Below, piece after piece: positions 53,605 to 60,527 of a DNA stretch of 64,000 nucleotides. The position numbers and the translations under genes are program-made. The notes beneath the pieces are model-generated. The model was given only the letters and a program-made list of their open reading frames with translations, made no database searches and was not told the DNA's origin. Numbering within the stretch: position 1 is the first letter of the stretch; every line of letters starts with the position of its first letter. Source of the stretch: Jiella soli (GTDB lineage: Bacteria; Pseudomonadota; Alphaproteobacteria; Rhizobiales; Rhizobiaceae); the NCBI RefSeq assembly GCF_020615385.1, contig NZ_JAJAVB010000002.1, forward strand, positions 1 through 64,000. The letters run 5' to 3'.

Positions 53605-54668
53605 GCGTCGCCGCCTCGCATGCCGCAATCCGCGAAGGGCGGGAGCGCTACCGCGCTCTCGCCTTTCGCCGCATCGCGCTCCTGTCCGTCCTCTGCGCAG
53701 CCTTGTTCGCCAGTGTCTGCGTCGACATGGCACTCGGACCCGCCAACTACACGATCGCGGAAGTCCTGGATTCGCTCTTCCGCTCGGATCAGGTGAGCGA
53801 CCAGCTCCGGGTGATCGTGTGGGACATCCGCATGCCGATCGCGCTGATGGCGGTGACGGTCGGTGCCTCGCTCTCGGTGGCGGGTGCGCAGATGCAAACG
53901 ATCCTCGCCAATCCGCTCGCGAGCCCCTTCACGCTCGGCATCTCCGCGGCGGCCTCCTTCGGCGCCGCGCTGGCGCTGGTGGCCGGTACGGCGCTGGTGC
54001 CCCTCGCCGTCGCCTACATGGTGCCGATCAACGCCTTCGTGATGGCGATGGCGGCGGCCCTGTTCATCCATTTCGCCTCGACCATGCGCGGCGTGACGGT
54101 CGAAACGATCGTGCTGCTCGGCATCGCACTCGTCTTCACCTTCAACGCCTGCCTGTCGCTTCTCGAATATCTCGCCTCCGAGCAGGCGCTTGCGGCGGTC
54201 GTGTTCTGGACGATGGGAAGCCTGACCAAGGCGACCTGGCCGAAAGTGTTCATCACCGCGACGGTGCTCATCGTGACCGTGCCGCTGTTCGCACGCCAGG
54301 CCTGGGCGCTGACGGCGCTCCGGCTGGGCGAAGACAAGGCGGCGAGCTTCGGCGTCAACGTCCGGCGGCTGCGGCTGCAGACCATGCTGACGATCAGCCT
54401 GCTTGCCGCAATCCCGGTGTCCTTCGTCGGAACCATCGGCTTCGTCGGGCTGGTCGGGCCGCACATGGCGCGCATGCTGGTCGGCGAAGACCAGAGGTTC
54501 TTCCTGCCCGCCTCGGTGCTATGCGGGGCGCTGCTCCTGTCGGTGACCTCGGTGGTCTCGAAGACGATCCTGCCGGGCGCGATCCTGCCGATCGGCGTCA
54601 TCACCGCGCTCGTGGGCGTACCCTTCTTCTTCGTCCTGATCTTCGGCAGCCGGAGGCGCGCATGGTAG
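53601..54668 (+). CDS. FecCD-family permease
   Basis: 355 residues, about ten membrane helices. Blocks: RMPIALMAVTVGASLSVAGA, QTILANPLASPFTLGIS and GFVGLVGPHMARMLVG. Single-length, unlike FhuB, so it should work as a homodimer. The ATG overlaps the binding-protein stop, and its end overlaps the ATPase gene by seven bases. Confidence 0.9.
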   Translation: MSVAASHAAIREGRERYRALAFRRIALLSVLCAALFASVCVDMALGPANYTIAEVLDSLFRSDQVSDQLRVIVWDIRMPIALMAVTVGASLSVAGAQMQTILANPLASPFTLGISAAASFGAALALVAGTALVPLAVAYMVPINAFVMAMAAALFIHFASTMRGVTVETIVLLGIALVFTFNACLSLLEYLASEQALAAVVFWTMGSLTKATWPKVFITATVLIVTVPLFARQAWALTALRLGEDKAASFGVNVRRLRLQTMLTISLLAAIPVSFVGTIGFVGLVGPHMARMLVGEDQRFFLPASVLCGALLLSVTSVVSKTILPGAILPIGVITALVGVPFFFVLIFGSRRRAW

Positions 54669-55417
54669 CGGTAGCTCTCGACGGCGTCGGCGCGTCCTAC
54701 GGCAAGCGCACGGTTCTCTCCGGCATCGCCACCGACTTCCTGCAGGGCGGATCGCTGACCGCGGTGATCGGGCCGAATGCCGCCGGAAAGTCGACGCTGT
54801 TCAAGCGGATCGCCGGACTTCTGGCAGGGCCAGGAACCGTCCATCTGTCCGGGGCGACCAGCGGCAAGGACGCGATCCGCTACATGCCGCAGGATACCGG
54901 CGGAAACGCGGTGCTGACCGTTTACGAATCGGTGCTCCTTGCGGCCAAGCAGGGCTCCGGCTGGCGGGTCAGCGACGCGGAACTGACCGGGATCGACGAC
55001 ATCCTGCGGGCGCTCGACATCCAGCCCCTCGCCTTCCGCGAGCTTGGCGAACTGTCCGGCGGGCAGCGCCAGCTCGTCGCCATCGCCCAGGCGCTCGTCC
55101 GCAAGCCCGAGGTGCTGCTCATGGACGAGCCGACCTCGGCGCTCGACCTCTATCGCCAGATCGAGGTCCTGGCCTTCATGCAGCAGCGCGCCGTCGCCTC
55201 CGGCATGGCCGTGCTGATCGCGCTGCACGACCTGAACCACGCGCTGCGATATTGCGACCAGACCATCGTCATCGCGGACGGCCAGATGCGGGCCGGCGGA
55301 CCAACGGCCAAAGTGATCACGCCTGCAATGCTGCGCGACGTCTACCGTGTCGAGGCCAGGGTCGAGCACTGCTCGCGTGGGCGGCCCATGCTGATCGTCG
55401 ACAGCACCGCCCCGTAA
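54662..55417 (+). CDS. FecE-type ATPase
   Basis: 251 residues. Walker A GPNAAGKST, signature LSGGQRQLVAIAQAL, Walker B VLLMDEPTSALD, switch His in ALHDLNHAL. Third and last gene of the importer. No outer-membrane receptor is adjacent, so the system presumably relies on one elsewhere, possibly that at 908-3136. Confidence 0.9.
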   Translation: MVAVALDGVGASYGKRTVLSGIATDFLQGGSLTAVIGPNAAGKSTLFKRIAGLLAGPGTVHLSGATSGKDAIRYMPQDTGGNAVLTVYESVLLAAKQGSGWRVSDAELTGIDDILRALDIQPLAFRELGELSGGQRQLVAIAQALVRKPEVLLMDEPTSALDLYRQIEVLAFMQQRAVASGMAVLIALHDLNHALRYCDQTIVIADGQMRAGGPTAKVITPAMLRDVYRVEARVEHCSRGRPMLIVDSTAP

Positions 55418-55570
55418 AAGGGCTGCCGCAGCGTGCGTTGGGATAACCTCGACGGCCAGGTCGACGGTGCATGCGGTGCTCGACCGGCATTGGGCTGGTC
55501 GCCGGGGGGAAGCGGCGTCGCAACAAGGCCGTTCCGTCACCGATGTGTCCGGGTCGGACATTTGGGAAAA

Positions 55571-55647
55571 TGGTCGGAGCGAGAGGATTCGAACCTCCGA
55601 CCCCCTGAACCCCATTCAGGTGCGCTACCAGGCTGCGCTACGCTCCG
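55571..55647 (-). tRNA. tRNA-Pro(GGG), CCA encoded
   Basis: 77 bases on the minus strand. The 7-bp acceptor stem is CGGAGCG/CGCTCCG with A73 and an encoded CCA (55571-55573). The anticodon stem is CCTGA/TCAGG around loop ATGGGGT, giving anticodon GGG (55611-55613). T-loop TTCGAAT is present. The prophage lies on its 5' side, whereas most tRNA-targeting phages enter the 3' end. Confidence 0.95.
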
Positions 55648-55733
55648 ACGTGAGAAATCCCTAGAGAAGTCGGGCTTTGGACGCAAGAGGTGTTTCGCCG
55701 GGCGAAACCGATAAGCGGAACGAAGCCGGCACA

Positions 55734-55775
55734 GTGGGACTTTTCAGACCGCAAGTCCCACGGAAAGTCCCACGG
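55734..55775. repeat. AAGTCCCAC repeats, possible integrase arm sites
   Basis: Three copies: AAGTCCCACGG at 55753-55763 and 55765-55775 as direct repeats with 12-base period, and GTGGGACTT (the reverse complement) at 55734-55742. They lie between tRNA-Pro and the first phage gene. Clustered short repeats at a prophage end are typical of arm-type binding sites for tyrosine integrases; that role is inferred. Confidence 0.5.
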
Positions 55776-55832
55776 GATGTTCTCTTTGCGTTCGAGGTTT
55801 AGATATGCCGAAAAGCAACGAGTCCTCCTGAC

Positions 55833-55997
55833 ATGTCCCGCACCGAAGCCATCACCGAACTCGCCAAGCTCGCCGCCGCCACCCCGCCAGAACTTCGCCT
55901 GTCCGATGCCGTCGCCGTCCTCGAAGACGTTCTAATCAGCCACGGGCTCGGCGATGTCGCGGAGGCGTTCCGGGCGCTCGATCTGGAGTGGGCATGA
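55833..55997 (+). CDS. 54-residue phage protein, unknown
   Basis: ATG 55833 opens a 55-codon frame, MSRTEAITELAKLAAATPPE to ALDLEWA, acidic and helical, without cysteine or membrane segment. Its stop overlaps the thermonuclease start (ATGA), which supports that it is real. It is the first rightward gene of the prophage end. I do not recognise it. Confidence 0.55.
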   Translation: MSRTEAITELAKLAAATPPELRLSDAVAVLEDVLISHGLGDVAEAFRALDLEWA

Positions 55998-56413
55998 TGC
56001 GCCCTCGCCTCGTCCTGGCCGCCGTCCTCGCGATCGTCACCTCACCCGCCGCAGCAGGCGCGCCGATCAGAGGCGCAGTCACCCGCGTGATCGACGGCGA
56101 CTCGCTCGTCGTCGGGCGGACCGAGATCCGCCTCTGCGGCATCGACGCGCCGGAGCTGTCGACGCGCGCGGGCAAGCGCTCGGCCAAGACCGCGCGCCAG
56201 ATGATGATCGGCCGCGCGGCCCGCTGCGTCGCCGTCGGCGATGGCACGCCCTGCGACGGCCGCTCCTATCGCAGGAGCTACGACCGCATTGTCGCGCAGT
56301 GCTTCGTCGGCGGGGTCGACGTCGCGCGTCAGCTCGTGCGCCGCCGTGCCGCCTGCGACTGGCCGCGCTTCTCCGGCGGCGCGTACCGAACAGTCGGAGG
56401 CTGCGAGCGATGA
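55994..56413 (+). CDS. secreted thermonuclease (SNase-like)
   Basis: 139 residues. A signal peptide (ending SPAAA|GAP) is followed by the staphylococcal nuclease-like OB fold: RGAVTRVIDGDSLVVGRTEI, RLCGIDAPEL and a C-terminal DVARQLVRRRAACDWPRF. The Asp/Arg/Glu catalytic set appears present. Four cysteines in the mature part could form disulfides, fitting export. Its cargo role on the phage is unknown. GGAG precedes ATG by five bases; overlaps both neighbours. Confidence 0.82.
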   Translation: MMRPRLVLAAVLAIVTSPAAAGAPIRGAVTRVIDGDSLVVGRTEIRLCGIDAPELSTRAGKRSAKTARQMMIGRAARCVAVGDGTPCDGRSYRRSYDRIVAQCFVGGVDVARQLVRRRAACDWPRFSGGAYRTVGGCER

Positions 56414-56658
56414 GCGAGATCGTCCTCGACACGCTCGGCCGCCTTGCCGCTCGCAATCACGGGCTGGTCTTCTACTGCGACGACGCGGACTGCCGCCGCA
56501 GGCTGGACCTGACGATCGAGCGCGCGATCGAGATCTACGGTCCCGACCAGAACATCATCCGCTGGCGCCCGGCCGGTATCCGCTGCGCCGCCTGCGGCTG
56601 TCGGGAAGTTGAGTGTAGGGTGCAGGCGCCAAACCCCGACGGGAGCACCGGCCGATGA
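56410..56658 (+). CDS. small Cys-rich phage protein
   Basis: 82 residues. A pair of cysteines in FYCDDADCRRR and a cluster in RCAACGCREVEC suggest one zinc site. Helical middle (LDLTIERAIEIYGPD). Start and end overlap the neighbouring genes by four bases, as in a tight phage operon. No known family; perhaps a zinc-binding regulator of the HNH or Com type. Confidence 0.55.
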   Translation: MSEIVLDTLGRLAARNHGLVFYCDDADCRRRLDLTIERAIEIYGPDQNIIRWRPAGIRCAACGCREVECRVQAPNPDGSTGR

Positions 56659-57014
56659 CAGCCGACAACAGGAAATGGCGCCCGTCCATCCCGGCGGATC
56701 AAGAGTTGGCGCGAGTGCATCAAACTATCCGGGAGATCGAGGGCGAAGAGCTCGCATCGTTAAACCATGCGACCGCGCGAAACACCGTTCAGGAAGAGCT
56801 TGGCCGCTTCGGCGCTCCTGAAGACGCCTACAACCTCTCGGACCAAACGCGCGATATCCTCCTCGTCCACTCCCGACAGGACGCAGCGTGGGGAGCGCTG
56901 AATTCTCAGTCCATTCTGGAGCAGATCAAGGGGATCAGGCGCCTGCTGCTAGCTCTCCTGATGCTCACGAGTGCCGGCGTGCTTCTGCTTCTCTGGCATA
57001 TTCGGGCCTCGTGA
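56655..57014 (+). CDS. phage protein with C-terminal membrane helix, unknown
   Basis: 119 residues; hydrophilic helical part, then a membrane helix near the C-terminus (LLLALLMLTSAGVLLLLWHI) with RR before it, so the bulk should face the cytosol. Last gene of the rightward group, overlapping its upstream neighbour. No homolog recognised. Confidence 0.5.
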   Translation: MTADNRKWRPSIPADQELARVHQTIREIEGEELASLNHATARNTVQEELGRFGAPEDAYNLSDQTRDILLVHSRQDAAWGALNSQSILEQIKGIRRLLLALLMLTSAGVLLLLWHIRAS

Positions 57015-57059
57015 AGCGTAAAAGACCCGCCGACCCGGTGAAGGATCGGCGGGCGCTTC
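57013..57059. terminator. bidirectional terminator between convergent phage genes
   Basis: GAAGCG/CGCTTC (57013-57018, 57054-57059) and CCCGCCGA/TCGGCGGG (57026-57033, 57046-57053) form a two-part stem. On the minus strand the inner stem is followed by TCTTTT. Confidence 0.65.
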
Positions 57060-57076
57060 ATCGCGACTGCAGAATG

Positions 57077-57208
57077 TCAGGTAACCAAAACGATCGCCCA
57101 TGACGCGACGGCGCACAGCGCGCACGCCATCATCAGATTGCTCTTGAACATCGCTCGGTTGGACGCCTCGACGAGTGGCGCGACGTCTCTGCGGAGTATC
57201 ATTCGCAT
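57077..57208 (-). CDS. 43-residue phage membrane protein
   Basis: ATG 57208 opens a 44-codon frame: MRMILRRDVAPLVEASNRAM then a single membrane helix (LMMACALCAVASWAIVLV). GCAGG lies about eight bases upstream. It follows the 166-residue gene by 18 bp and precedes the terminator, as the last leftward gene. It might be a small holin or antiholin component; function is a guess. Confidence 0.45.
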   Translation of the reverse strand: MRMILRRDVAPLVEASNRAMFKSNLMMACALCAVASWAIVLVT

Positions 57209-57226
57209 TGGAAAACCTGCCAGTCG

Positions 57227-57727
57227 TTAGGTGTCTACGCCAACCTGGAAGGGCGGCGTCAGTTCCGTCACGACGGGGTTATCTCTCCGGTGTGGGCAGA
57301 TATGCTTGACGCGAATGCGGACGAGCGAGCCGGGCGAGACGGCGGGCAGTTCGATCTGCCATCGACCGAAGTCCTGGAAGCCGGCGGGCCGGCTCGAGTC
57401 CGTCCGGTCTGTGATGAAGGTGATCTGGCTCTTGACCGGGACGCTCTCCGGTGTCGCCTGAATAAGCGCCGTGACCATCTGGCCAGGGATGTATTCGCAG
57501 CTCTGGTCGACCTTCCGGCCGGAAACCCTGAACGACCAGCGCTGCGTCTCCGGGTCGAGGCGCCAGCCGCGGGCGTGGAAGTCGATCGCCACCGGATTGA
57601 CCCATTGGAACAGCCGGTCGCCGAGATTGTAGAGGAATGGCTGGGCGGCAAAGAGCGGCGGCAACACGATCAGCAGTGCGATGATGAGTGTGCCCACCTT
57701 GCCTGTCGCGCGGTCAAGGAGCGACAT
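57227..57727 (-). CDS. phage membrane-anchored protein, unknown
   Basis: 166 residues. One N-terminal membrane helix (KVGTLIIALLIVLPPLFAAQ) and a beta-rich extracytoplasmic domain with two cysteines (SCEYIPG, HICPH). ATG 57727 overlaps the upstream gene by 14 bases. Located in the lysis region, so an envelope role is plausible. Not recognised. Confidence 0.55.
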   Translation of the reverse strand: MSLLDRATGKVGTLIIALLIVLPPLFAAQPFLYNLGDRLFQWVNPVAIDFHARGWRLDPETQRWSFRVSGRKVDQSCEYIPGQMVTALIQATPESVPVKSQITFITDRTDSSRPAGFQDFGRWQIELPAVSPGSLVRIRVKHICPHRRDNPVVTELTPPFQVGVDT

Positions 57728-57989
57728 GGAGCCCCCCCTTGACCATGAAGGTGATGAACGCTGCGATGATCGCCCCGACGAGGACCCGGATAATCCAGGT
57801 GAGGTGACCATTGAGCTTGCCATAGTCGACCTTCAGGCCATCGAGCTTTTCGAGGACCTGTTTCTGCCGCTCTTCATCGACAGCTGCCTGGCGCTCCAAT
57901 GTCGTCATCCGTTGGTTGATGGCCCGGTGGTCGATCCGAAGCTCGACGATGTCGGCCTTCAGCTGGGCCGTCTCTTCGGGTGAAGTCAT
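57714..57989 (-). CDS. coiled-coil phage protein with C-terminal helix (XhlA-like)
   Basis: 91 residues: a coiled coil (ADIVELRIDHRAINQRMTTLE, then RQKQVLEKLDGL) and a C-terminal membrane helix (IIRVLVGAIIAAFITFMV). This is the layout of XhlA-like holin-associated proteins. Three bases separate it from the upstream stop. Confidence 0.6.
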   Translation of the reverse strand: MTSPEETAQLKADIVELRIDHRAINQRMTTLERQAAVDEERQKQVLEKLDGLKVDYGKLNGHLTWIIRVLVGAIIAAFITFMVKGGLHVAP

Positions 57990-57992
57990 CTG

Positions 57993-58244
57993 CTATCGGC
58001 TCCGGATGATCGGTCTCCAGCGCTCCCAAACCACGCACCCGCGCGCATCCAGAACGGAGACCATTAGAAACCCTTGGCGATCTACCTTGACCGCCCTGAT
58101 GGTCCCGCCGCGATTGCAGGAGACGTCGGAAATTCGCCGAGGCTGTTCTGGGATCGGTGCCGATTGCGCCGGCTGGTACAGGATTGCGACGGCGCCAACG
58201 ATGACCCCAGCGACGATGACCTTCGGCGACAGCAACCACCTCAC
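57993..58244 (-). CDS. small phage membrane protein
   Basis: 83 residues from GTG 58244, whose GTGA overlaps the Rz1-like stop. An N-terminal helix (KVIVAGVIVGAVAILYQP) and a ~55-residue outer part with two cysteines. An ATG at 58301 would make it longer but overlaps the Rz1 gene deeply. Unknown; lysis region. Confidence 0.5.
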   Translation of the reverse strand: MRWLLSPKVIVAGVIVGAVAILYQPAQSAPIPEQPRRISDVSCNRGGTIRAVKVDRQGFLMVSVLDARGCVVWERWRPIIRSR

Positions 58245-58489
58245 CGCGGCACCGCGTTGTGCCGACGGCACTCCTGAGCCTTGTAGAGGCCGATCCGGCA
58301 TCCACCCGCCACCGTGTCATCGATGCTCTCCTGATCTTGCGGGGTGGCGCCCCGCGTGCCGGGGAGCGCTGTCCCGAGCGCGCGGCGCAGGTCAGGGGTT
58401 GCCGAGACACTTGCCAGGCGGGGTGAAGTCCCAGCGCAGCCCGCGAGTGACGCACTCACGGCGATCAAGACGAGCGTTCTCGCCAGCAT
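58241..58489 (-). CDS. Rz1-like outer-membrane spanin lipoprotein
   Basis: 82 residues. Signal ends in lipobox LAGC (Cys about 17), so the mature protein is a lipoprotein of ~66 residues with two more cysteines (GGCRIG, QECRR). It starts inside the gene for the Rz-like protein in another frame (98-bp overlap), the hallmark of Rz/Rz1 pairs. With the inner spanin it would fuse inner and outer membranes at lysis. Less proline-rich than lambda Rz1. Confidence 0.65.
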   Translation of the reverse strand: MLARTLVLIAVSASLAGCAGTSPRLASVSATPDLRRALGTALPGTRGATPQDQESIDDTVAGGCRIGLYKAQECRRHNAVPR

Positions 58490-58652
58490 TGCCGGTCTCC
58501 CTGTTCTGGTTGATGGTGGTGGTGCGCTCAGCCTGACGCCCGCCGTCTTTGGCGCTGTGCAGCGACCAGGCGAGCCAGATGCCGGCGACGGCGGCGACAA
58601 GGCCGATGACGATCCATTTCGGCTGGCTGAGCAGCCCGAGCAGCGCGGCCAT
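58392..58652 (-). CDS. Rz-like inner-membrane spanin
   Basis: 86 residues. N-terminal helix (WIVIGLVAAVAGIWLAWSL) and a periplasmic part with two cysteines (RRECVTRG, GKCLGNP). Shorter than lambda Rz and with little coiled coil. Identified mainly from the overlapping lipoprotein gene and position after the endolysin, whose stop it overlaps (ATGA). Confidence 0.6.
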   Translation of the reverse strand: MAALLGLLSQPKWIVIGLVAAVAGIWLAWSLHSAKDGGRQAERTTTINQNRETGNAGENARLDRRECVTRGLRWDFTPPGKCLGNP

Positions 58653-60022
58653 CACGCCGCCGCCTTCACGGGACCGGCGACGGCGACGTTACCGGTGATC
58701 GCGTCCTCGACCCGCGCCTCTCGAATCGCGTTGGCCGCTCCGATCTGCGTCTTCGCCGCGTCCTCGGATGCCTTCGCCTTCCGCGCGCCATGCACCTCGA
58801 GCCATATGATGACGATCAGCAGGATCGCGACGGCGAAGCCGCCGAGTGCGTAGAGCGCGGTCGGGTTCTCGACGAGCATCGACAGGATCGAGGTGAGGCT
58901 CAGGCCGCCCATGACTGAGCTGAGCCCGCCCCGGGTGATCGCCTGGCGCACCATCTCCTTGCCGTTGGCGATGAGCTGATCGGCCGTGTCCTGGATCACG
59001 TCGGTGTTCGCGATCGTGCGGCTGCCTTCATTCTTCAGCTGCTTCGCGGCGTTGCCGATCGACTTCACGGCGAGATCGGGCCGCGCGATCGGGATCGGCA
59101 GATTCGCCGGCAGGGAGGCGATCGGCATCGGCCTTTCCGCCGGCGCCACCTTGAGCCCATCGACAGCCGAGGCGAGCGCCTTCGTCGTCTTCTCGCCGAC
59201 CCACCCGTCGTCGAGGAGGCCGTGCGCCGTCTGGAATGCCTTGACGGCGGCTTCCGTGGCGGGGCCGAAGTCGCCGTCGATCCCCGCGCTGTAGAGCCCG
59301 AGCTTGGCGAGCGCCTGCTGGACCGTCTTCACTTGGCTGTTCCGGTCCCCCCTTCGCAGGACGATCGTCGCAGTGCCTTCGACGACAGGCGCCGACCCGG
59401 CTGCGCCGTCCCACGGCGTGTCCGGCCGCTTCGACCACCAGGCGAACCGGCTGGCGAGCTTGGTGTCGTACTGGTTCTTGCGGTAGCCGGCGCCGTTATA
59501 GCCGCGCGCGAAGGCCGCCCAGTCGTGCCGCCGAATCTCGTCGTCGAGGCCCGACCCGATGATGAACTGCACCATCGCTTCGAGGTGATGCTCCTCGTCG
59601 TCCATGATCGCGCGCCACATCTCTTCCGGCGTGTCGTAGCCGCAGAGCTTGTGGTTGAAGGCCATCGTCTGGCCCATGCCGATCGAGCAGGACATCAGCG
59701 CAGCGGTCTCGTCGATCGCCATCGCCTTTTGCAGACGTGGATAGCTGTCGGCCGGATAGGGTTGCTCGCCCCAACGCGGATAAGCGAGCCCCTGCCGCTG
59801 CGCCTCCGCGCGCTTCGCCTTCGGCAGCTGGCGATAGAAGATGTGCGGCTCGAACAGCATCTTCGGCCGCCCGTAGGGGTCGAAGCCCTTGCCGTTGCCG
59901 GTCTCGACGTCGATCACCGCGTGCAGCTCGTCCTCGCCCGCGCCGATCCGGTTGGCGATGCGCGGAATGTCGATGTCGTCCAGGCGCTTCGCCGCGCCCT
60001 GGAACCCGTTCCAGTCGGTCAT
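58652..60022 (-). CDS. phage endolysin: N-acetylmuramidase, PG-binding and C-terminal membrane helix
   Basis: 456 residues. ~25-205: N-acetylmuramidase (DUF3380) domain with ELHAVIDVETGNGKGFDP, MLFEPHIFYRQL and SIGMGQTMAFNH; Glu of VETGNG is the likely acid. ~215-285: peptidoglycan-binding domain 1 (LRRGDRNSQVKTVQQALAKL, GIDGDFGPATEAAVKAFQ). ~389-410: a membrane helix (LGGFAVAILLIVIIW), then a 46-residue charged tail. It cleaves the glycan of peptidoglycan. No signal peptide, so it needs the holin. A C-terminal membrane anchor in a lysin is unusual. Confidence 0.87.
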   Translation of the reverse strand: MTDWNGFQGAAKRLDDIDIPRIANRIGAGEDELHAVIDVETGNGKGFDPYGRPKMLFEPHIFYRQLPKAKRAEAQRQGLAYPRWGEQPYPADSYPRLQKAMAIDETAALMSCSIGMGQTMAFNHKLCGYDTPEEMWRAIMDDEEHHLEAMVQFIIGSGLDDEIRRHDWAAFARGYNGAGYRKNQYDTKLASRFAWWSKRPDTPWDGAAGSAPVVEGTATIVLRRGDRNSQVKTVQQALAKLGLYSAGIDGDFGPATEAAVKAFQTAHGLLDDGWVGEKTTKALASAVDGLKVAPAERPMPIASLPANLPIPIARPDLAVKSIGNAAKQLKNEGSRTIANTDVIQDTADQLIANGKEMVRQAITRGGLSSVMGGLSLTSILSMLVENPTALYALGGFAVAILLIVIIWLEVHGARKAKASEDAAKTQIGAANAIREARVEDAITGNVAVAGPVKAAA

Positions 60023-60040
60023 GATGGGTCTCCGGTCAAG

Positions 60041-60073
60041 AAAAAGCCCGCCGGCGGGATGCGGACGGGCGGC
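60041..60073 (-). terminator. leftward terminator before the endolysin
   Basis: On the minus strand, GCCCG (60070-60066) and CGGGC (60050-60046) can pair around a GC-rich loop, and TTTTT (60045-60041) follows. It lies 19 bp before the endolysin start, so transcripts from the tail genes would stop unless antiterminated. Confidence 0.5.
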
Positions 60074-60161
60074 AAGGTTCGCTCAAGCTTCGACGGTCAG
60101 CATCCCGTCATGCGGCGAATGCAGGTGGTCCGAACGCGACAACGGATGCCACCGCAGAAGC

Positions 60162-60203
60162 GGCTCGGCGGGAGAAACGAAAGTCAGATCCCGCCGAGCC
60201 CTT
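60162..60203 (+). terminator. rightward hairpin 1
   Basis: GGCTCGGCGGG (60162-60172) and CCCGCCGAGCC (60190-60200) form a perfect 11-bp stem, then CTTTAG. No plus-strand gene precedes it. Confidence 0.5.
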
Positions 60204-60306
60204 TAGTCACACGTCAATTCCGCCCTTGGACATTACGCAGAGTAATTGCTGCATGGCCAAGTAGTTGATAAGATGCGGGGCTGCTTGCGCTCACTCCAGC
60301 AGCAGG

Positions 60307-60347
60307 GGGCTCGGTGGGGCGTGGGGCGGCCTTTCGCCGAGCCCTTT
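60307..60347 (+). terminator. rightward hairpin 2
   Basis: GGGCTCGGTG (60307-60316) and CGCCGAGCCC (60335-60344) pair over 10 bp with one wobble, then TTTC. The arms resemble those of hairpin 1. Confidence 0.5.
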
Positions 60348-60485
60348 CGCATACTCAAGAGATCGACAGGACGTTCAAACGATAGCGGCTGGCGCTTAAG
60401 GTAACCTAAAGTTAGGACATACAGCGCAAGATGTTTCACATCTCTCCTAGCGCTGCGGGGGACGAGCAGACTTCCGCAGCACCGT
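60348..60485 (+). ncRNA. candidate structured RNA ahead of hairpin 3
   Basis: Nested stems CAGCGC/GCGCTG (60422-60427, 60450-60455) and AGATGT/ACATCT (60429-60434, 60438-60443) are followed by GCTGCGG/CCGCAGC (60452-60458, 60474-60480), which shares four bases with the first and so cannot form with it. Also CCTAA-AG-TTAGG at 60405-60416. With the terminator at 60486 this looks like a short transcript with alternative folds. No promoter found. Confidence 0.3.
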
Positions 60486-60523
60486 GGCCCGGTGGAAGCC
60501 CCCCGCTTCCGCCGGGCCCTTTT
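60486..60523 (+). terminator. rightward hairpin 3, strong
   Basis: A 14-bp stem (60486-60499 with 60505-60518, one wobble) closed by CCCCC, then CTTTT. It is five bases from the gpD stop on the other strand and faces away from gpD transcription. Confidence 0.65.
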
Positions 60524-60527
60524 CGTC

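Noticed and set aside
55571-55573. tRNA-Pro 3' end as the phage attachment site
   Set aside because: The 3' end faces away from the prophage, so the usual integration geometry does not fit; no second copy of the tRNA end is seen in the window.
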